Positions 1-11,155 of a DNA stretch of 64,000 nt are shown here, piece after piece. The translations under genes and the position numbers were made by a program. The stretch covers positions 176,893,741 through 176,957,740 of the forward strand of contig CM041465.1 in the NCBI GenBank assembly GCA_023213395.1. The letters are read 5' to 3'. The first letter of the stretch is position 1. Every line of letters starts with the position of its first letter. The stretch comes from Cycas panzhihuaensis (Eukaryota > Cycadophyta). The notes beneath the pieces are model-generated. The model had not been told where the DNA came from. It ran no database searches and saw only the letters and a list, made by a program, of their open reading frames with translations.

Positions 1-1
1 T

Positions 2-181
2 CTAATAACTCATAAAATCATGTAGTACCTCATGCTCCATGACCAACTGAGTAAAGGCACTCATCCTTGCCAAGCCACATGCTTGTAGGATCTCCCATCT
101 AGCCTCATCCAGTTGACTGACCAACTCTTTAATGGAAGCTCCCTTAATTTTATGAGTCTTTACTCTCTCTAAGGTCTGCAT
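2..181 (-). pseudogene. Exon-like 59-codon fragment, possible PMD relic
   Basis: On the minus strand an ATG at 181 opens 59 sense codons ending in TAG at 2-4. The sequence just before codon 3 reads AAAATGCAG, which could equally be a 3' splice site, so this may be an internal exon. The peptide is helical in appearance and includes RWEILQACGLARMS and FTQLVMEHEVLHDF. The spacing of L-x-x-C-G-L followed by a hydrophobic LV/IV segment resembles the N-terminal part of the plant mobile domain seen at 48.9-49.1 kb (LKRCGLYKAL, then LVDIVSHW). The window edge cuts off whatever follows. The assignment to PMD is inference from a short pattern; it may be an unrelated gene remnant. Confidence 0.3.
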
Positions 182-969
182 TTTAGTAATTTTAATTTAT
201 TAGCATTAATTTTGAGTCAAAGACTTCATGTATGTTGAGTAAAGTTTTTGAAATTTTAAAAACAATGGTTAACAAATCGAAAAATACAGTTTCATAGTGA
301 AAAATGTGATTCTACTATGAAAAATACGATTTCATAGTGAAAAATGTGACTTCTTCCGATGGCCAAAATATCAAAGCCGTGTTTTTCACTAGTTTGTCAC
401 ATTTTTCATTTTAAGATTGCATTTTTAACATAGTGCTTATACTTTTCACACTATATTATTGTATTTTTTGCTTTAAATTCAAAAAAAAAAAAAAAATAGA
501 CTACACTTATCGGATATCTCGCTCACTGCTCCATTATAGTTTACCACACCCTATGGAGTTGGTCGCCTAGCTAACAGAGCTTGAAATCTTACTCAAATGT
601 AGGGAAATCACCTTAGGAACTCTCCTTTTTCCTCCTCCATCCTCATAAAAAATGAAATGGTTTCCTTATCATTTTTCCTACATATAGAGGATCCTTTCTG
701 GCCCTTTTTGCCTATGAAATCTTCTAGGCTAAATATTGAATTTATAAAAAAGGAGTATACTCTAATTCAAGCATCATTCCTTCAAAATTTACACTGAAGC
801 ATCATAAACATAGTCTTTTTACTTTGATAAAGTTCAAGATATTAAAGGATTATTTGATCTCTTCTTGTTTTCTTTCTTATTGAAGTTTGATTGATTGTCC
901 AATCTTATTTCATACAGTAATCCATTATGTTTATCTTCAATAGGACTACAACTTTGATCTCTTATTTAT
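182..969. other. AT-rich non-coding stretch
   Basis: No open frame, RNA gene or mobile-element domain is visible on either strand apart from the short duplication at 279-350. An A-run near 481-496 is the only simple sequence. Confidence 0.5.
279..350. repeat. Direct duplication, 40-bp unit, about 1.8 copies
   Basis: The unit starting GAAAAATACAG at 279 recurs at 319 as GAAAAATACGA, followed in both by TTTCATAGTGAAAAATGTGA. Inverted versions of the GTGAAAAAT core occur just downstream (about 390-410), and a related palindrome lies at 2239-2268. Confidence 0.6.
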
Positions 970-1560
970 CTGTTGATAAGTCTAAACTAGGAGAAGACTA
1001 CAACTCTGAGCTCTCATTTACCCATTGATGAGTCTAAATTAGGACAAGATTAGCACTCTGAGCTTTCATCCACTTGTTAATGAGTGTAAATTATGACAAG
1101 ACCTCACTTCAAATCTTATTTCACCTATTAATGAGCTAAAACTATGATAGGATCGGTGCTCTAAGGCTTTCATACCTATTAATAAGCCTAAATTATGAGA
1201 CGGATCCCTCTGAAGTTGATTATTAACAAGGTTAAAAGATGATAATCAACCTATGAAATCCCTCACCATATTAACGAGGCTAAACTATGATGGTTTCACT
1301 ATGAAAAGTCACCTGCTAATGAGTTTAAACTATGAAAGTCAATCCTTTTTGCTCTAGCAGAAATATTTTGCTTTGAAAAGTTACATATTAATGAGTTTAA
1401 ACTCTGATAGTCTATCCTTTCTACTCCAATAAAAAGATTTTACTCTAAAAAGTCACATGTTAATGAGCTTAAATTATGATAGCCTATCCTTTTTGCTCTA
1501 GCAAAAAGAATTCTCTCTGAGGTATGGTTAATGAGAGATAAACTATGACTAAGTGTATAG
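970..1560. repeat. Degenerate tandem repeats, core TTAATGAGNNTAAANTATGA
   Basis: About ten diverged copies of a core reading approximately TTAATGAGTTTAAACTATGA occur at irregular 46-72-bp spacing, near 1022, 1076, 1127, 1178, 1224, 1268, 1316, 1387, 1460 and 1529. Each is followed by a variable AT-rich spacer, several containing CCTTTTTGCTCTAGCA. The pattern is that of an old minisatellite rather than a gene. Confidence 0.6.
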
Positions 1561-1566
1561 TACTGG

Positions 1567-1683
1567 CCCATCCAGTTTGTGGGCCTTAGTTTATATCCAT
1601 TTAGTGATGAAATCCCATCCAGTTTGTGGACAGTATTCAGTGTTTCTTTGAATGTGAAAGTCCCATCCAATTTGTGGGCATTA
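1567..1683. repeat. Three copies of CCCATCCARTTTGTGG, 47-48-bp period
   Basis: The motif begins at 1567, 1614 and 1662, so the period is 47-48 bp. It directly follows the previous block and has a similar period but an unrelated sequence. Confidence 0.6.
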
Positions 1684-1705
1684 GGTAAGTTTTTGATAAT
1701 AGTAG

Positions 1706-1900
1706 ATACTTAGTCCTTTTAGGTAAGAAGATGAATGTAGTGACATTTATAAAATGAATACTTGGTCTTTTTAGGTAACCTGGTTGACACCTAGTCCTTT
1801 TGGGTTGTTTTTTCAATATGATAGATGCCTAGTCCTTTTGGGCAAGAGATGTAAATGCTACTCCTTTTGGTTAGAATTACTCAATCCTTTTGAATAACTC
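1706..1900. repeat. Six copies of YTTAGTCCTTTTRGG, irregular period
   Basis: The motif recurs near 1709, 1761, 1791, 1828, 1858 and 1881 with increasing decay to the right. It forms the third consecutive repeat block before a purine-rich tract at 2083. Confidence 0.55.
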
Positions 1901-2082
1901 TACTAGTAGAAACTTTCTAGAATCTAGTTGCAATATAGACTTCATCACACCATCAAGAAGTACTACTCCATCATCCATACATTTCATTAGTTCCCATTAC
2001 TTTCACTAGAGCAACAAACACCCATGTTATTACCACTTCTTACCATCCTATCTCTCTTTCTAGAATAGAAGCCTCAGGTGCC

Positions 2083-2092
2083 AAGGGGGCAA
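2083..2092 (+). other. Possible polypurine tract (LTR element relic)
   Basis: AAGGGGGCAA lies 43 bp before TGTTGGCAAA at 2135, which could be an LTR start. No matching second LTR is visible in the window, so this is weak. If right, the repeats at 970-1900 would be the 3' untranslated part of a plus-strand gypsy-type relic. Confidence 0.2.
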
Positions 2093-2238
2093 TTTTTTTA
2101 CCAAAACTTGACCTCTCTAGTTGTATTTATATCATGTTGGCAAATTGATGCATCTTATATAGTTTTATTGACAATGATTGATGTATGTTAATTCTATTTG
2201 ATGGATTAGGCCTTATAATAAAATCACATTTTTGGTAG

Positions 2239-2268
2239 GTGAAAAATACGACCGATCATATTTTTCAC
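2239..2268. repeat. Inverted repeat, 10-bp arms
   Basis: GTGAAAAATA at 2239-2248 is perfectly complementary to TATTTTTCAC at 2259-2268 across a 10-bp spacer. Its core matches the duplicated motif at 279-350. Confidence 0.6.
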
Positions 2269-4417
2269 TGTCATGCAATGAAAAACTAGGCCAGCGTACC
2301 AAAATCTTGCATGCCACTATCTAGATTTAATGGGATTTAGTTCTATTAATGCCTAAAAGTGTTAAGGGAGTCATGGTTGACAAAAAATTAAAGAGAAGAA
2401 GTGATTTTAGCTCTAATGTTGAGAGATTTTGTGAAGTTTTTTGAGAATTCTTGAGGATTGCTACTGTGACTTTAAAGGCTTGATTTTCTAACATTTATTA
2501 GGTAAAATCTCAAAGAAGATTTATTGTTATGTCACTGTTATTCAATTTTTGATGATCTAAACTTCTATCTTCTTAGATCTTCATCAATTTTTTGCTTCAA
2601 ACTTCTCTTGATTTACTAAGATCTTTCCTATTGAGTTTCAAACTTTTTTTATAGTATTTTGAAGGTAATTTTGGCTCAGAATCATTTTTTTTTATTGGTT
2701 AATTATTGTTGTACTCTTGTTTGGACTTTAGATACTGAAATATACACTAAAAAGCCTGGGCTTTGTGGGGTTCCTTAAGGATAGGCTAGGGTGAGGCATG
2801 GTCGTCTCTTTACCATACATATAACTACTCCTTCCCACTCTCTCACAACGACCTATATTTTAGTTGGATTGTTGTTCTCTTTTGGCATTGTTTGGCTCTT
2901 GTTTGACCTCTTTGAATTATTAATACTTCCTTCTTTATCCTTGCTTTAAAGGAAAGTGTATAGAAAAGTTAATCAAGTGAAAAGAAAACTACCATTCTGA
3001 GGCATTCTTTATAATAGAAAATGAATATTTGTCTTACATTTATCATTGCATGCACTTTTATTTTCAAGTTAGCTCTTGTATTTTGAGAATGAAAAGTTGA
3101 TGGTGTTCTTTGATTAGTGTATTTCTAATTTTTAGTTTTATATTGGGTTCAAGAATACCTTTTAGAGTTCGTATTACTCTAATTATGATAGAATCTTTAG
3201 TGGTTAGTTTTGCATAGATGATTATTATTTAGATCTATAACTTGTCCATTATCTTATAGGTCTAAAAATTCTTAAAAAGTAGTAGTAGTTTCCTTTAAGA
3301 ATCTCTCTTTGTACATATTGTTTTATCACTTTTAAAATAGAATTAGTTGCATGCATTAAGGTTGGAGCACATTGACTAGTTTTGCATGTTTATTGATCTC
3401 TTTTAAAAGAAATTTGCATAAAAATCACATGGTTATTTTTAGATTTTAAGTAGAATCATTCTTTTGAGATGAATCATGCATGTTTCATATAGGAAACCTC
3501 TCTCATAGTTGCATATGCATCTTTCAGTATAAAAAAAAAAAAAGGAAAACAAAAAGGACTTGAATGCATAGTTTCTAGTTTATTTGTTTATAATTTCATT
3601 ATAAAACCTAAAAAAAATAAATAAAAAGATTGATGTGAGTTTGATCTTGTGGTTTCTTTGATTATATTATCTTACTATCTTGTCTTTGCATCTTTACAAT
3701 CATATTAAAACCTATAAACCAAAACAAAATAAGCTCTCATTTATATTAGCTTACCCTCTCCTACATCTTAGAAAAACTCAGAAGGTTGAAATGATTACAT
3801 GAGAGAAATCCCTAGGAAGGACATCGAAGATATTATAAGTATGGCTCTGAACTTAGAACTCCTTCATTAAGTCATGTACGTTAGTATATTCTATCACCCC
3901 ATTTCATATCCATATCTTTCGTCGTACCCACTCTTACTTAGGTAGATGGAACTACTAGGTGAAGACGCCTCCTTAGGAGTTGGGCAAAGATGGTCCTTTA
4001 GGTCTTCTTGAGCTTTGTATCAGATCTTCCCCAAGCCCCAATCATCTTTCTGGCAGCCTTACTAAAGATCTAACCCAAGAGCCCCTTAGATCACCACCAG
4101 GAAGAAAACCCACAGACTCTCCAATCTACTAACCTGAATCAGACAACTTTTCAAATAAATCTAGATAACCAATTAGTACAATAAAGTTTGTAGCTAAAAT
4201 CTATTAAGTCTCCATATACCATTTGGTCATCCCCCATGCCCTTTCAGGTTTTCATACGTTCTGATTTTCCAAAATGATACAACCCTTATTCTTTCACACC
4301 CACAAGGGGTTTTCACAAATGAGATAGAGTATGATGGTCTTATTGCCATCTCCTTCAATCAGTTGGAGATGGAGGCCCTAAGGCCGAGTTACCTTCAGAA
4401 CTATTTAAACTTCACCT
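2269..4417. other. Non-coding AT-rich stretch
   Basis: No frame longer than about 60 codons and no recognisable domain was seen. Simple A-rich runs occur near 3530-3560. The part next to 4418 may hold the 3' end of the copia relic but no LTR boundary could be fixed. Confidence 0.4.
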
Positions 4418-6000
4418 TCTATAGTGGTTTAGTGAAGATATCAACCACTTGATCTATTATAGGGTAATACTCCAGTTGAATTATATCATCATGAACTAGT
4501 GCTTTAATGCTATGGACTTTCATACTTATATGTTGGTACAATCATGAAATATAAGATTTTTAGCCATTTGGATTGTAGATTAATTATCCATACATAGGCT
4601 GGTAGGAATTTTTTTGGTGACATTTAATGTATTTAATAATTTTCTGAGCCATATCACCTCCTTGCTTGTCTGAGAAGTAGTAATATATTTAGCTTCGATA
4701 GTTAAATCTATAACTATCTTCTATCATCTGGATCTCCATGATATTGGTACTGTTCTAAGAAATGCTACATACCTAGATGTGGATCTTCTTATGTCTTTAT
4801 CTTTAGAAAAGTATGAGTTAGTATATATATAAAGTTTAAATTTTGTATTAGGTTCATATAGCAGACCATATTTGTTGGTCGTCTTTAGGTACCTCAACAC
4901 TTGTATTGTAGCATGCCAGTGAGTCTTCTTAGAATTTGTCATGAATCTTATAAGAATGTCAATGGAGTGTGTAATATCTAGCATTGTATTAGTAGTATAG
5001 ATGAGACTACCTACAAGTTGCCTATAGAGTGTTGTATCTACCTCCCCAGTATTACCATCAACTAAGAGTTTAATATTAAGTTCCATTCTTTTGAGTTACT
5101 TCAATTATCAAATAATATTTCATTAACCTGAGGTTAGATAATTCAAAAGTTTTAGCAAGGTCCTTCTTCAAATTTCTAATTACCTCTTTATTATTCCCCA
5201 TCATTAATATATCATCCACAAAGATTAAGAGGTAAGTGACTTTATCATTTTGGTACTTTATGAATAGTGTTACATCAATATCTTGATAATCATAAACCTT
5301 ATATCTAAGTTGCCTCATTCTTTTAGACAACTTAGAAAACCAAGCACGAGGGGCTTGTTTTAGGCCATACAAGGACTTTCTATGCCTGCAAACCTTATGC
5401 TCCTGACCGATAATCTCATATCCTTCTAGATGAGCTATGTAAATTTCTTTTTTAAGGTCCCTGTTAAGAAATACAATCGTAATATCAAGCTGGTAGATTT
5501 TCTAACCCTGTTGAGTAGCCAAAGCTATAAAAGTTCTAATTATAGGCTACTTGGTTATAGGAGTAAAGATTTTAGTGTAGTCTATGCCTTCTACTACTAA
5601 CCTTGCCTTGTGTTTTCTAGGGTGCCATCTGATCTATACTTATTTTTAAACATTGATTTATTTTGAACTACCTTTCTTCTAAGTGGTAGATTGACAAGCT
5701 CCCATGTACCATTCTTGATAAGAGATTGGTACTCTTCATTCATAGAATTTCTCTAAGTTGTATACTTTATAGCTTCTTGGTATATTAAGGGATCTTCATT
5801 GCGAGAAAGATGCAATTCTATTGATTGAAGCTTAATGGAAAGTGATTCATACATCCTTACTCTATGACAACTTTTAATACCTGTTTTGCTTATCTCATCT
5901 AGTCACATATCATTTTGTAGCTGGTAGGCTTTATGAAAACCTAAAGTTGGGAATGGGGTTTTTATTTACATAACCTCTTGGTCTTAATTTTGATCCTAAA
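4418..6000 (-). pseudogene. Copia reverse transcriptase and RNase H
   Basis: This is the C-terminal half of copia pol, which copies element RNA into DNA and degrades the RNA strand. Visible blocks from right to left are EHKVCRHRKSLYGLKQAPRAW (5330-5395, read with a short break), the polymerase motif LLIFVDDILMMG near 5200-5235 with both aspartates kept, a YRQLVGSLIY block near 5000-5025, HWHATIQVLRYLK near 4885-4925, and the terminal DIFTKPL at 4419-4440. The two main open segments are 5076-5372 and 4724-5086. A stop lies just after the EVTQKNGT segment near 5076, and the frame continues poorly between 5400 and 6000. Loss of function is certain from the stops. Confidence 0.8.
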
Positions 6001-6367
6001 AAGGATCATGTGAAATGTTTAGCACAAAGGAAGTTGACAATATTGGAGAAGATGGGTCGGCCACTGAAATTAGAGAAGATGGTCCTTTTGCTATGGCTTT
6101 ACCTTTATCAACTTGTCTATTCTTAAATGATGGTGCTAGATGTATACACATTAGGTGGGAGTCATAACTTGTATCCTTTGGTGATTTATTATCAAATTTT
6201 AAGATTTTGAGCAACTATTGAGCATCTTCTCCCCTAAAATTTAGAATATAGATATCAAATTTAGTAGCATCATTAAATTGTTAAGAAGGCATCTTAGAGT
6301 CAAGTCTGAGAAATTGATCTTCAGTCTCTAAAAAGATAACATCTCTAGTGATGATGATTTTGGGCTA

Positions 6368-7186
6368 TCAAGGTAGAAAAACCTTGTATCCCTTTTTGTC
6401 CATAGGGTATCTAACAAATATGTCTTTGAGGGCTCTATCTTGAAGCTTGTTTTTGTGTTCCTCTAAAATGTGAGCATAATAAGTATAGCAAAAAATTTTG
6501 AAGTGGGAGATAGAGGGGGTTTGTCCATACCACATTTTATATGGAGAGGGGCCAATCTTAGAGGGATTAATAGTGTTGATATAATACATGGCAGTCTAGA
6601 TAGCCTCATCCTAAAGATATATAAGGAGATTCTTATATACCAGCATAACATGAGCCACATTTATAATGGTCCTGTTCATGTACTCAACAACTCTATTTTG
6701 TTAGAGTATACCTACAATAGTGGTCTAATGTTTGATCCCATAGTGATATAGGTACGGTTCAAACTCATTAGAGCTGTACTCACCACCATTGTCAGTCCTA
6801 GGTATTTTGATCTTAAATCCAAATTTATTTTCCATGCAAGCCTTGGAAGCTTGAAACATAGATAAAGCTTCACCTTTCTTTGCAAGAAAAGTAACCCATA
6901 CTTTCTTGGTAAAATCATCAATGAAATTAATATAATACCACTTTTGTTTAAGAGAAGGGATAGGCATAGGACCACATATATCTGAGTGTATAAGCTATAA
7001 AGGTTGACTAGATTTTTGTTGACTATGAGGAATAAGTTGTCTTTTAGATTTGGCAATGATATATGCTTCACATTTGAAGGACTTAGAGGAGAGCCTAAGC
7101 ATACAAGGAAGAGTGGCATATAATTCTCTTAAATTATTAATTTTGATATGGCCTATATGAGCATGCCATAGGGCCTCTTGGGACAA
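6368..7186 (-). pseudogene. Copia GAG-pre-integrase and integrase core
   Basis: The zinc-binding pre-integrase region at 6995-7186 shows LWHAHIGH with both histidines, but its CxxC reads CEAY, the second cysteine replaced by tyrosine. The core begins with HSDICGPMPIPSL near 6950-6985, then NFIDDFTKKVW and RTDNGGEYSS around 6780-6920, which carry the two expected aspartates. The C-terminal helix region (EYMNRTIINVAHVML, then YKMWYGQTPSISHFK) lies at 6470-6700 and is interrupted by two TAG codons in TATCTTTAGGATGAGGC and the following triplets. Frames shift at least twice. A linker without a clear domain follows at 5996-6367. Confidence 0.8.
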
Positions 7187-7699
7187 CTCTTAAGGAGTCA
7201 TGGTTATGCTAAAAGTAGAGTCATCATTAATATAGTTGGCTTCAGAGGATGGTAAGCCAGTTAGGTAAAAACATTTTCCATTAAGAATTTTAGTCATAAC
7301 CACAATATTTGAAAGAGGGTGAATGACACATAGAGTTTGATTAGTTGCAGTTACACTTAGATCAAATCTATGAGAGATAAGGATAGATAGGGAGATCCGG
7401 TTTTAATTTAGAGCAAGAATATATAAAACATCAATAAGAGTAAAATCTAGAAGGCCTGGGAGTTTCAAGCAAATAGTTCTAAGTCCTTGGACCGGCTAAG
7501 ATGATTTGTTAGACATGTGTATAACACCACAAACTTTAGACTCAAAATCCTAAAAGAATTGGTAATGGTAAATCATATGTTATGTTGCTCCAGTGTCCAT
7601 AATCTAAGATGAAGTATTTGAGGTGGTATTATTTGCAACTCCAAGTGGTGAAGGCAAAAGTGAATAAATGTAACCACAATGGGCCTGAATATACTTAGC

Positions 7700-8800
7700 A
7701 GATATATTAACAACATTTAATGAAGTGGTCCTAACTCTTTGAAGATGTGCATGAGCAAATTGAGTTCCATTAAAAGTATCTTCAAAAGAAGTATTATCAA
7801 TATTATATACACCATGGTGCAGTTAATATCTTGGTAATTTGTTGGTGGCAGTTTTATAATTTTTAGTATGATGTCCTTTTTTGTGACACCTTTGACATAC
7901 AATTATTTAATTTCTAGACCCATAAGAAGTATTGGGCTAACTAGGTTGTCTCTGATTGTTGGATCTAGGTCTAGGTTAATTATTTTGTCCTTAGACTCGA
8001 GACTATTTTTGTTAAAGTTGAGGAGCCTACTAACCATAAGGATATTTTCCTTATTGTTTACCTCTACCTCTTCCATAGGAATTACCATCTATACGAGAGG
8101 ATTAAACTTGATTTTTAGTATAAAAAAGATCTTCTTCCACTTCAAAAGTAACATTGGCTAGATTTGATATAGTGGCAAAGTTGGTGTCAAAGGTCTTATC
8201 AAATTCAATGAACTTATTGGTAAGAGCCTCAAAGTTTAGGGTCTTCAAGATGCCACTAGATTGAAGACTTTCTAGTAGATTTTTATAATCTAGGATATGG
8301 AGATATGAATGAATCAAGAATGCCCATGTAATTCAGTCTTAAAATCTTTATCGATGGCTTGCTTGATTAGATGAAGGAGATTAATTATCTCATTTGCATG
8401 TCCTTTCTGTATTTTTAATTTGTTAATCTTCAGTACTAAGTGAACAAATTCCAAGTCTAATTTAGTGTCAAAGTTCTTCTTCAGAAATTTAAGAACTTTC
8501 TATATTGTATCATATATAGATTCATCAATGAGGTTATACAAGGAACAATTAGTGACAAGAAGTATCCCTACATGGATTTTATCATTATGAAGTTACATTT
8601 GGCTATAACTTTAGTGAGAGTAGTTGGAGCAATTCCTCCAAAAGTAATTATGGTAGCTATAGTAGCAACAAAGAGTATAGGTTGTAAGTGATCTCTTTAA
8701 AGACCTTTATACTTTGCAGTATTTCTAATACTAGTGAATCACATGTCCTAATTTGCTTTCCCTTTAAGAATGTAGTTCACATTTTGCTTGAACTATGAAG
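7700..8800 (-). pseudogene. Copia gag with degraded zinc knuckle
   Basis: The region at 8100-8800 matches the copia gag (UBN2-type) style: YDTIQKVLKFLKKNFDTKL, VHLVLKINKLKIQKGHA and the open segment 8102-8317. A CCHC zinc knuckle follows near 7865-7905 as CQRCHKKGHHTKNY; the spacing is C-x2-C-x4-H-x4-C, but the last position is tyrosine (TAT), a one-base change from cysteine. Internal stops and frame changes are frequent. The start of the protein could not be fixed. Confidence 0.65.
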
Positions 8801-8968
8801 AGATGGTATCTTTTGAGAAGGGAAGAAATGAACAAGGGACTATAAAAGTTATGGCAATAAAGGACTAATTACTATTTACAAATAGAAGATGTAATGAAGT
8901 AATATAACAGAAGGAAGAAGAAGTGAGAATGATTATTCAAAGATGAAGGGAGCAACTTAGAGAAAAGT

Positions 8969-9165
8969 CACTAATACTTGTGACAAATATTAACCTAATG
9001 TAGTAGGAATATGAGAAGCACTATGACTAAAATTGGCCACTAACACTTGTGGAAAATATTAACCTGACATAGTAAGAATATGAAAAGTACTATAATAAAT
9101 TTTTCCTACTAACACTTGTGGAAAATATTAACATTATTCAGTAGGAATATGAGAAGTACTATAAT
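8969..9165. repeat. 69-bp tandem repeat, about 2.9 copies
   Basis: CTAAYACTTGTG begins units at 8971, 9040 and 9109, an exact 69-bp period. Each unit continues AAATATTAAC, then GTAGGAATATGAGAAG and CACTAT-like sequence. The array lies just upstream of the copia gag remnant. Confidence 0.75.
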
Positions 9166-9169
9166 TGTG

Positions 9170-10838
9170 ATTATACTATGGATCATTTTTTATAAATAAG
9201 TAAGTGATCAATATACAAATTGTAGGCCAATATGAAAGCTAATATTATTAGGTATACATAACTTGAAACTCAAATGTAGGATGTATAATCAACCCAATAA
9301 CCTCTAATTTGTGTCCAATATGTAGTTGAGGTTGTTGAAGGGATGCTTAGTCTTTTAGTAGAATTAAGTTGGCCTTCACCCGTGATACCTACAATTATGC
9401 TTGGTGATGAAATCCAAGTCACAACAGAGCCTAGGTACCACCAATCCTCACCTAGTTCACCAATGAGTAACTATATACCTCTTCTAAAGAGTAGTACATG
9501 TATACCCATGACTATGATAGATATTGAATTGAGTATATTTTAATCTTGTATTAAAGTTTTACTTTTCCCAGTTGGTTATCAAGATGATTCTTGATTGAGG
9601 CATAATGGTATGACTAACTAAATCTCACTAATATTCTGGTTTAGTCTAGTCCTAACATAAAACCCACATATCTTTTATGGCATGACATTCTTCTAACTAA
9701 GGTATCTCAACCTTGGTAAGTATGCGAATAGGTATAAGATGGTAGAGTATAACATACACGATGCATTCCTTTTAGGGAGAGTGAAAAGATTATTGAATTT
9801 GTATCAAATATATATATAATTGAAAATAGAGTGATTTTGGAGTGTCTTTGGAGTGCTTATTTGAAGTGATTTTGGAGAACTGAAATGAAATGATGATAAG
9901 TGAGTGAGGACACCAAATATTGCTCTAATCTAGGTGTTTTTTTTTCTTATTTTTACAATGAGGTTTTAAGCCTTCTAAAAAGGAAGAAATTTTCTTCACT
10001 TTTTTTTTTTAACAAAAAAAATAGTCTTCACTAAAATAGTAATAACTTTCTCCCATGACAACGAAATTGAGTGCTAATTTTTGTGCTATAAACTAGATCA
10101 AAGTCGCATATTCAAGAGTAAAATCAAATCCAGATGAGTTCTGTAAAAGTTTTGGCAGTCCTACAAATTTGGTAGAATATACTTTTCTAAAATTTTTATA
10201 AAGTAATAACCTTCTCATATGGTAACAAAATTGGGTGCCAATTTTTGCATTGAAAATTAGACTCAGAGCCTCATCTTTAACAATTAGAATCAGGTTAATT
10301 AGAGCTCTGTGAAATTTTTGGTAGACTTATAAAATTTAAAAAATAAATTTTATTTCTGCAAAAAATTTAGCTTACAAAAATCTTATCAACACATGATATC
10401 ATATGAAATTTCTATCATTTTTTGACCACCAGGATCCTTATATGGGCAAGATGAGAGCATATAATGATGGATATTTTAAATGGTTCTAAATTCTTAATAG
10501 AAGTGGGTAGAACATCCCCTTACAAATATTTTTCTAAATACTAAAGAAATTTTAGTAGTATTTTCCCTTGTTAAATGGACAAAAAAAAAAGGAAAGAAAA
10601 GAAGAATGAGATAACATAAATGGCTACTAAAGGATTATAATACTTGGGCCTTATAATTTCTTGTATTGTGTTTCCAAACCTATAAAAGAGAAAAGAAAAG
10701 TAAATAACACTAAATACACTATGATAAAAACTTGAAAATATTTCCAAATTTACTTTTATAATCTCCTTCACCACATGGATTGTGAAGGAGAAGTGATGGC
10801 TCCATTGCAAGTACAAGTGAGGAATATGAAGGAAGCAA
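9170..10838. other. Non-coding stretch upstream of copia gag
   Basis: Only short, composition-driven frames are present. It contains the duplication at 10035-10360. No domain was recognised. Confidence 0.4.
10035..10360. repeat. Diverged tandem duplication, about 165-bp unit
   Basis: TAGTAATAACTTTCTCCCAT near 10037 recurs as AAGTAATAACCTTCTCATAT near 10200. Both continue with ACAAAATTGGGTGCCAATTT-like sequence, then AGACTCA/TAGATCA, GAGTTCTGTAAAA/GAGCTCTGTGAAA and a TTTTGGYAG block. Similarity is clear but diverged. Confidence 0.55.
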
Positions 10839-10850
10839 GCTTTGATACTA
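10839..10850 (-). other. Primer-binding site like initiator tRNA-Met (copia type)
   Basis: GCTTTGATACTA on the plus strand matches GCTCTGATACCA, the complement orientation of the usual TGGTATCAGAGC site, at 10 of 12 positions. It lies 2 bp from an LTR-like boundary at 10853. Confidence 0.4.
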
Positions 10851-10852
10851 CA

Positions 10853-11155
10853 TGAAAAGAGTGGATCTATCTTTCATCTCTATATAATAAACACAAAGGC
10901 AAACATGGGAGTAAGAGAGACTTAAGAGAAATAGAGTAACTCTCATAAAATGGAGAGGTAAGAATGAGCCTCCTTTATTGAGCTTTTAGTTTTATATTGA
11001 AAGAGAAAGTATTAGAATTAGGTGAAATGTAATTATATATAATGCACATGAAAGTTCATTTCACTTAAATGATCTAATTTAAAGTTCATGTAAGACCCTT
11101 TTAGGAATAATCAACTAATATAATGACCTTGTGATATTAATATATTATCCTAACG
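10853..11155 (-). repeat. LTR-like sequence, 303 bp
   Basis: On the minus strand the segment starts CGTTAGGATAATATATTAAT (expected TGTTAGG, one base changed) and ends CTCTTTTCA immediately before the primer-binding site. This would be the 5' LTR of a minus-strand copia-type element. No partner LTR was found in the window. Confidence 0.35.

Larger units (their letters stand above)
4418..8800 (-). mobile_element. Decayed Ty1/copia retrotransposon, gag-pol on minus strand
   Basis: Domains follow copia order when read right to left: gag with a zinc-knuckle remnant, GAG-pre-integrase, integrase, reverse transcriptase and RNase H, ending in the family's typical DIFTKPL terminus followed by TAG near 4419. 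Integrase before RT is diagnostic of Ty1/copia. The reading frame changes several times and many codons are stops, so it is a dead copy. Flanking LTRs were not identified with confidence; the LTR-like sequence at 10853-11155 is about 2 kb upstream of gag and may belong to something else. Confidence 0.85.

Noticed and set aside
9343-9543. 66-codon plus-strand frame
   Set aside because: No recognisable motif, no context and average composition; length is expected by chance.
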